DNA of 64,000 bases, taken from the NCBI RefSeq assembly GCF_026460945.1, contig NZ_JAOVZV010000008.1, forward strand, positions 310,001 to 374,000, written 5' to 3'. The DNA comes from Chryseobacterium luquanense. GTDB taxonomy: Bacteria > Bacteroidota > Bacteroidia > Flavobacteriales > Weeksellaceae. This document shows positions 63,822-64,000 of this stretch, one piece after another. The first letter of the stretch is position 1, and every line of letters starts with the position of its first letter. The translations under genes and the position numbers were made by a program. The notes beneath the pieces were generated by a model. That model saw only the letters and a program-made list of their open reading frames with translations. It had not been told where the DNA came from and did not search any database.

Positions 63822-64000
63822 TTACGATTTTATTGTTAATTGTAACATTGCTAAAAAATACATTTTGCATATATAATATTGTTGTCCTGATTTTTTTATT
63901 TAACCAATATTAAAGATTTTAATAAAAAAGGGTTATTAATTCGTAGAAGTTTTCAAATATAGAAATTGCTTTAATAAAAATATTATGGATTTCCGTAATT
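63822..64000 (-). other. Upstream region of the defence operon, no gene seen
   Basis: This AT-rich stretch runs from the methyltransferase start to the window edge. It should hold the operon promoter, but no clear TTTG/TAnnTTTG pair was found on the minus strand, and no coding frame is visible. Confidence 0.4.

Noticed and set aside
45334..64000. CRISPR array or cas genes in the defence island
   Set aside because: No regularly spaced direct repeats and no Cas-type protein were seen in the island.

Overview
The window is a chromosomal segment of a low-GC Flavobacteriia (Bacteroidota), most likely Chryseobacterium or a close Weeksellaceae relative. The indications are a SusC/SusD polysaccharide locus, a type IX secretion sorting tail, many 'MKK...AQ' secreted proteins and Spr-Cys-type lipoproteins, and several -7 boxes of the Bacteroidota form TAnnTTTG. 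This assignment is by gene content only; no species call is possible from the sequence alone.

Bases 1-9,900 are housekeeping and envelope genes: gpmI (cut by the window edge), a SUI1-like factor, a leucine-rich-repeat protein, a PhoX-type phosphatase with a sorting tail, a di-heme peroxidase, a nucleoside phosphorylase, fabI and a lipoprotein. Bases 9,900-22,800 hold a beta-glucan utilisation locus. SusC, SusD and a GH30 enzyme form a tight operon, followed on the same strand by GH3, GH16 and a second GH30. A divergent MFS transporter and a Nudix-fold regulator with a degenerate Nudix box lie next to it. The enzyme set suits a mixed beta-1,3/beta-1,6-glucan such as laminarin or fungal wall glucan.

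Bases 22,800-45,250 are mostly core genes: an acyl-CoA dehydrogenase, an AddB-like nuclease, rsmG, an aminotransferase, a peroxiredoxin/thioredoxin group, a LuxC-type reductase beside a ferredoxin, and a serC-serA-DUF1015 serine block. Next comes a mirror-image duplication of M28 peptidase and glycine-rich membrane protein genes, in which the first peptidase has lost key active-site residues. Two broken genes follow: one has a single-base frameshift in an A/T run, and one (DUF4041/T5orf172) has an in-frame TAA.

From the tRNA-Ser gene at 45,249-45,333 to the right edge the window is a genomic island. A tyrosine integrase lies just downstream of the tRNA. After it, all on the minus strand, is a defence locus. 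Its tightly coupled core is DNA cytosine methyltransferase, NERD-nuclease/SF1 helicase, a DrmE-like protein, DrmA helicase and DrmB (DUF1998). After a 200-bp gap with an odd GC-rich non-coding stretch come a membrane-anchored coiled-coil protein and two overlapping DUF262 genes, only the second with an HNH/DUF1524 end. This looks like a class 2 DISARM relative without the phospholipase-D gene drmC but with a NERD helicase inside the operon and a paired GmrSD-like module behind it. It is the best candidate here for an undescribed system. The island's right end is outside the window.
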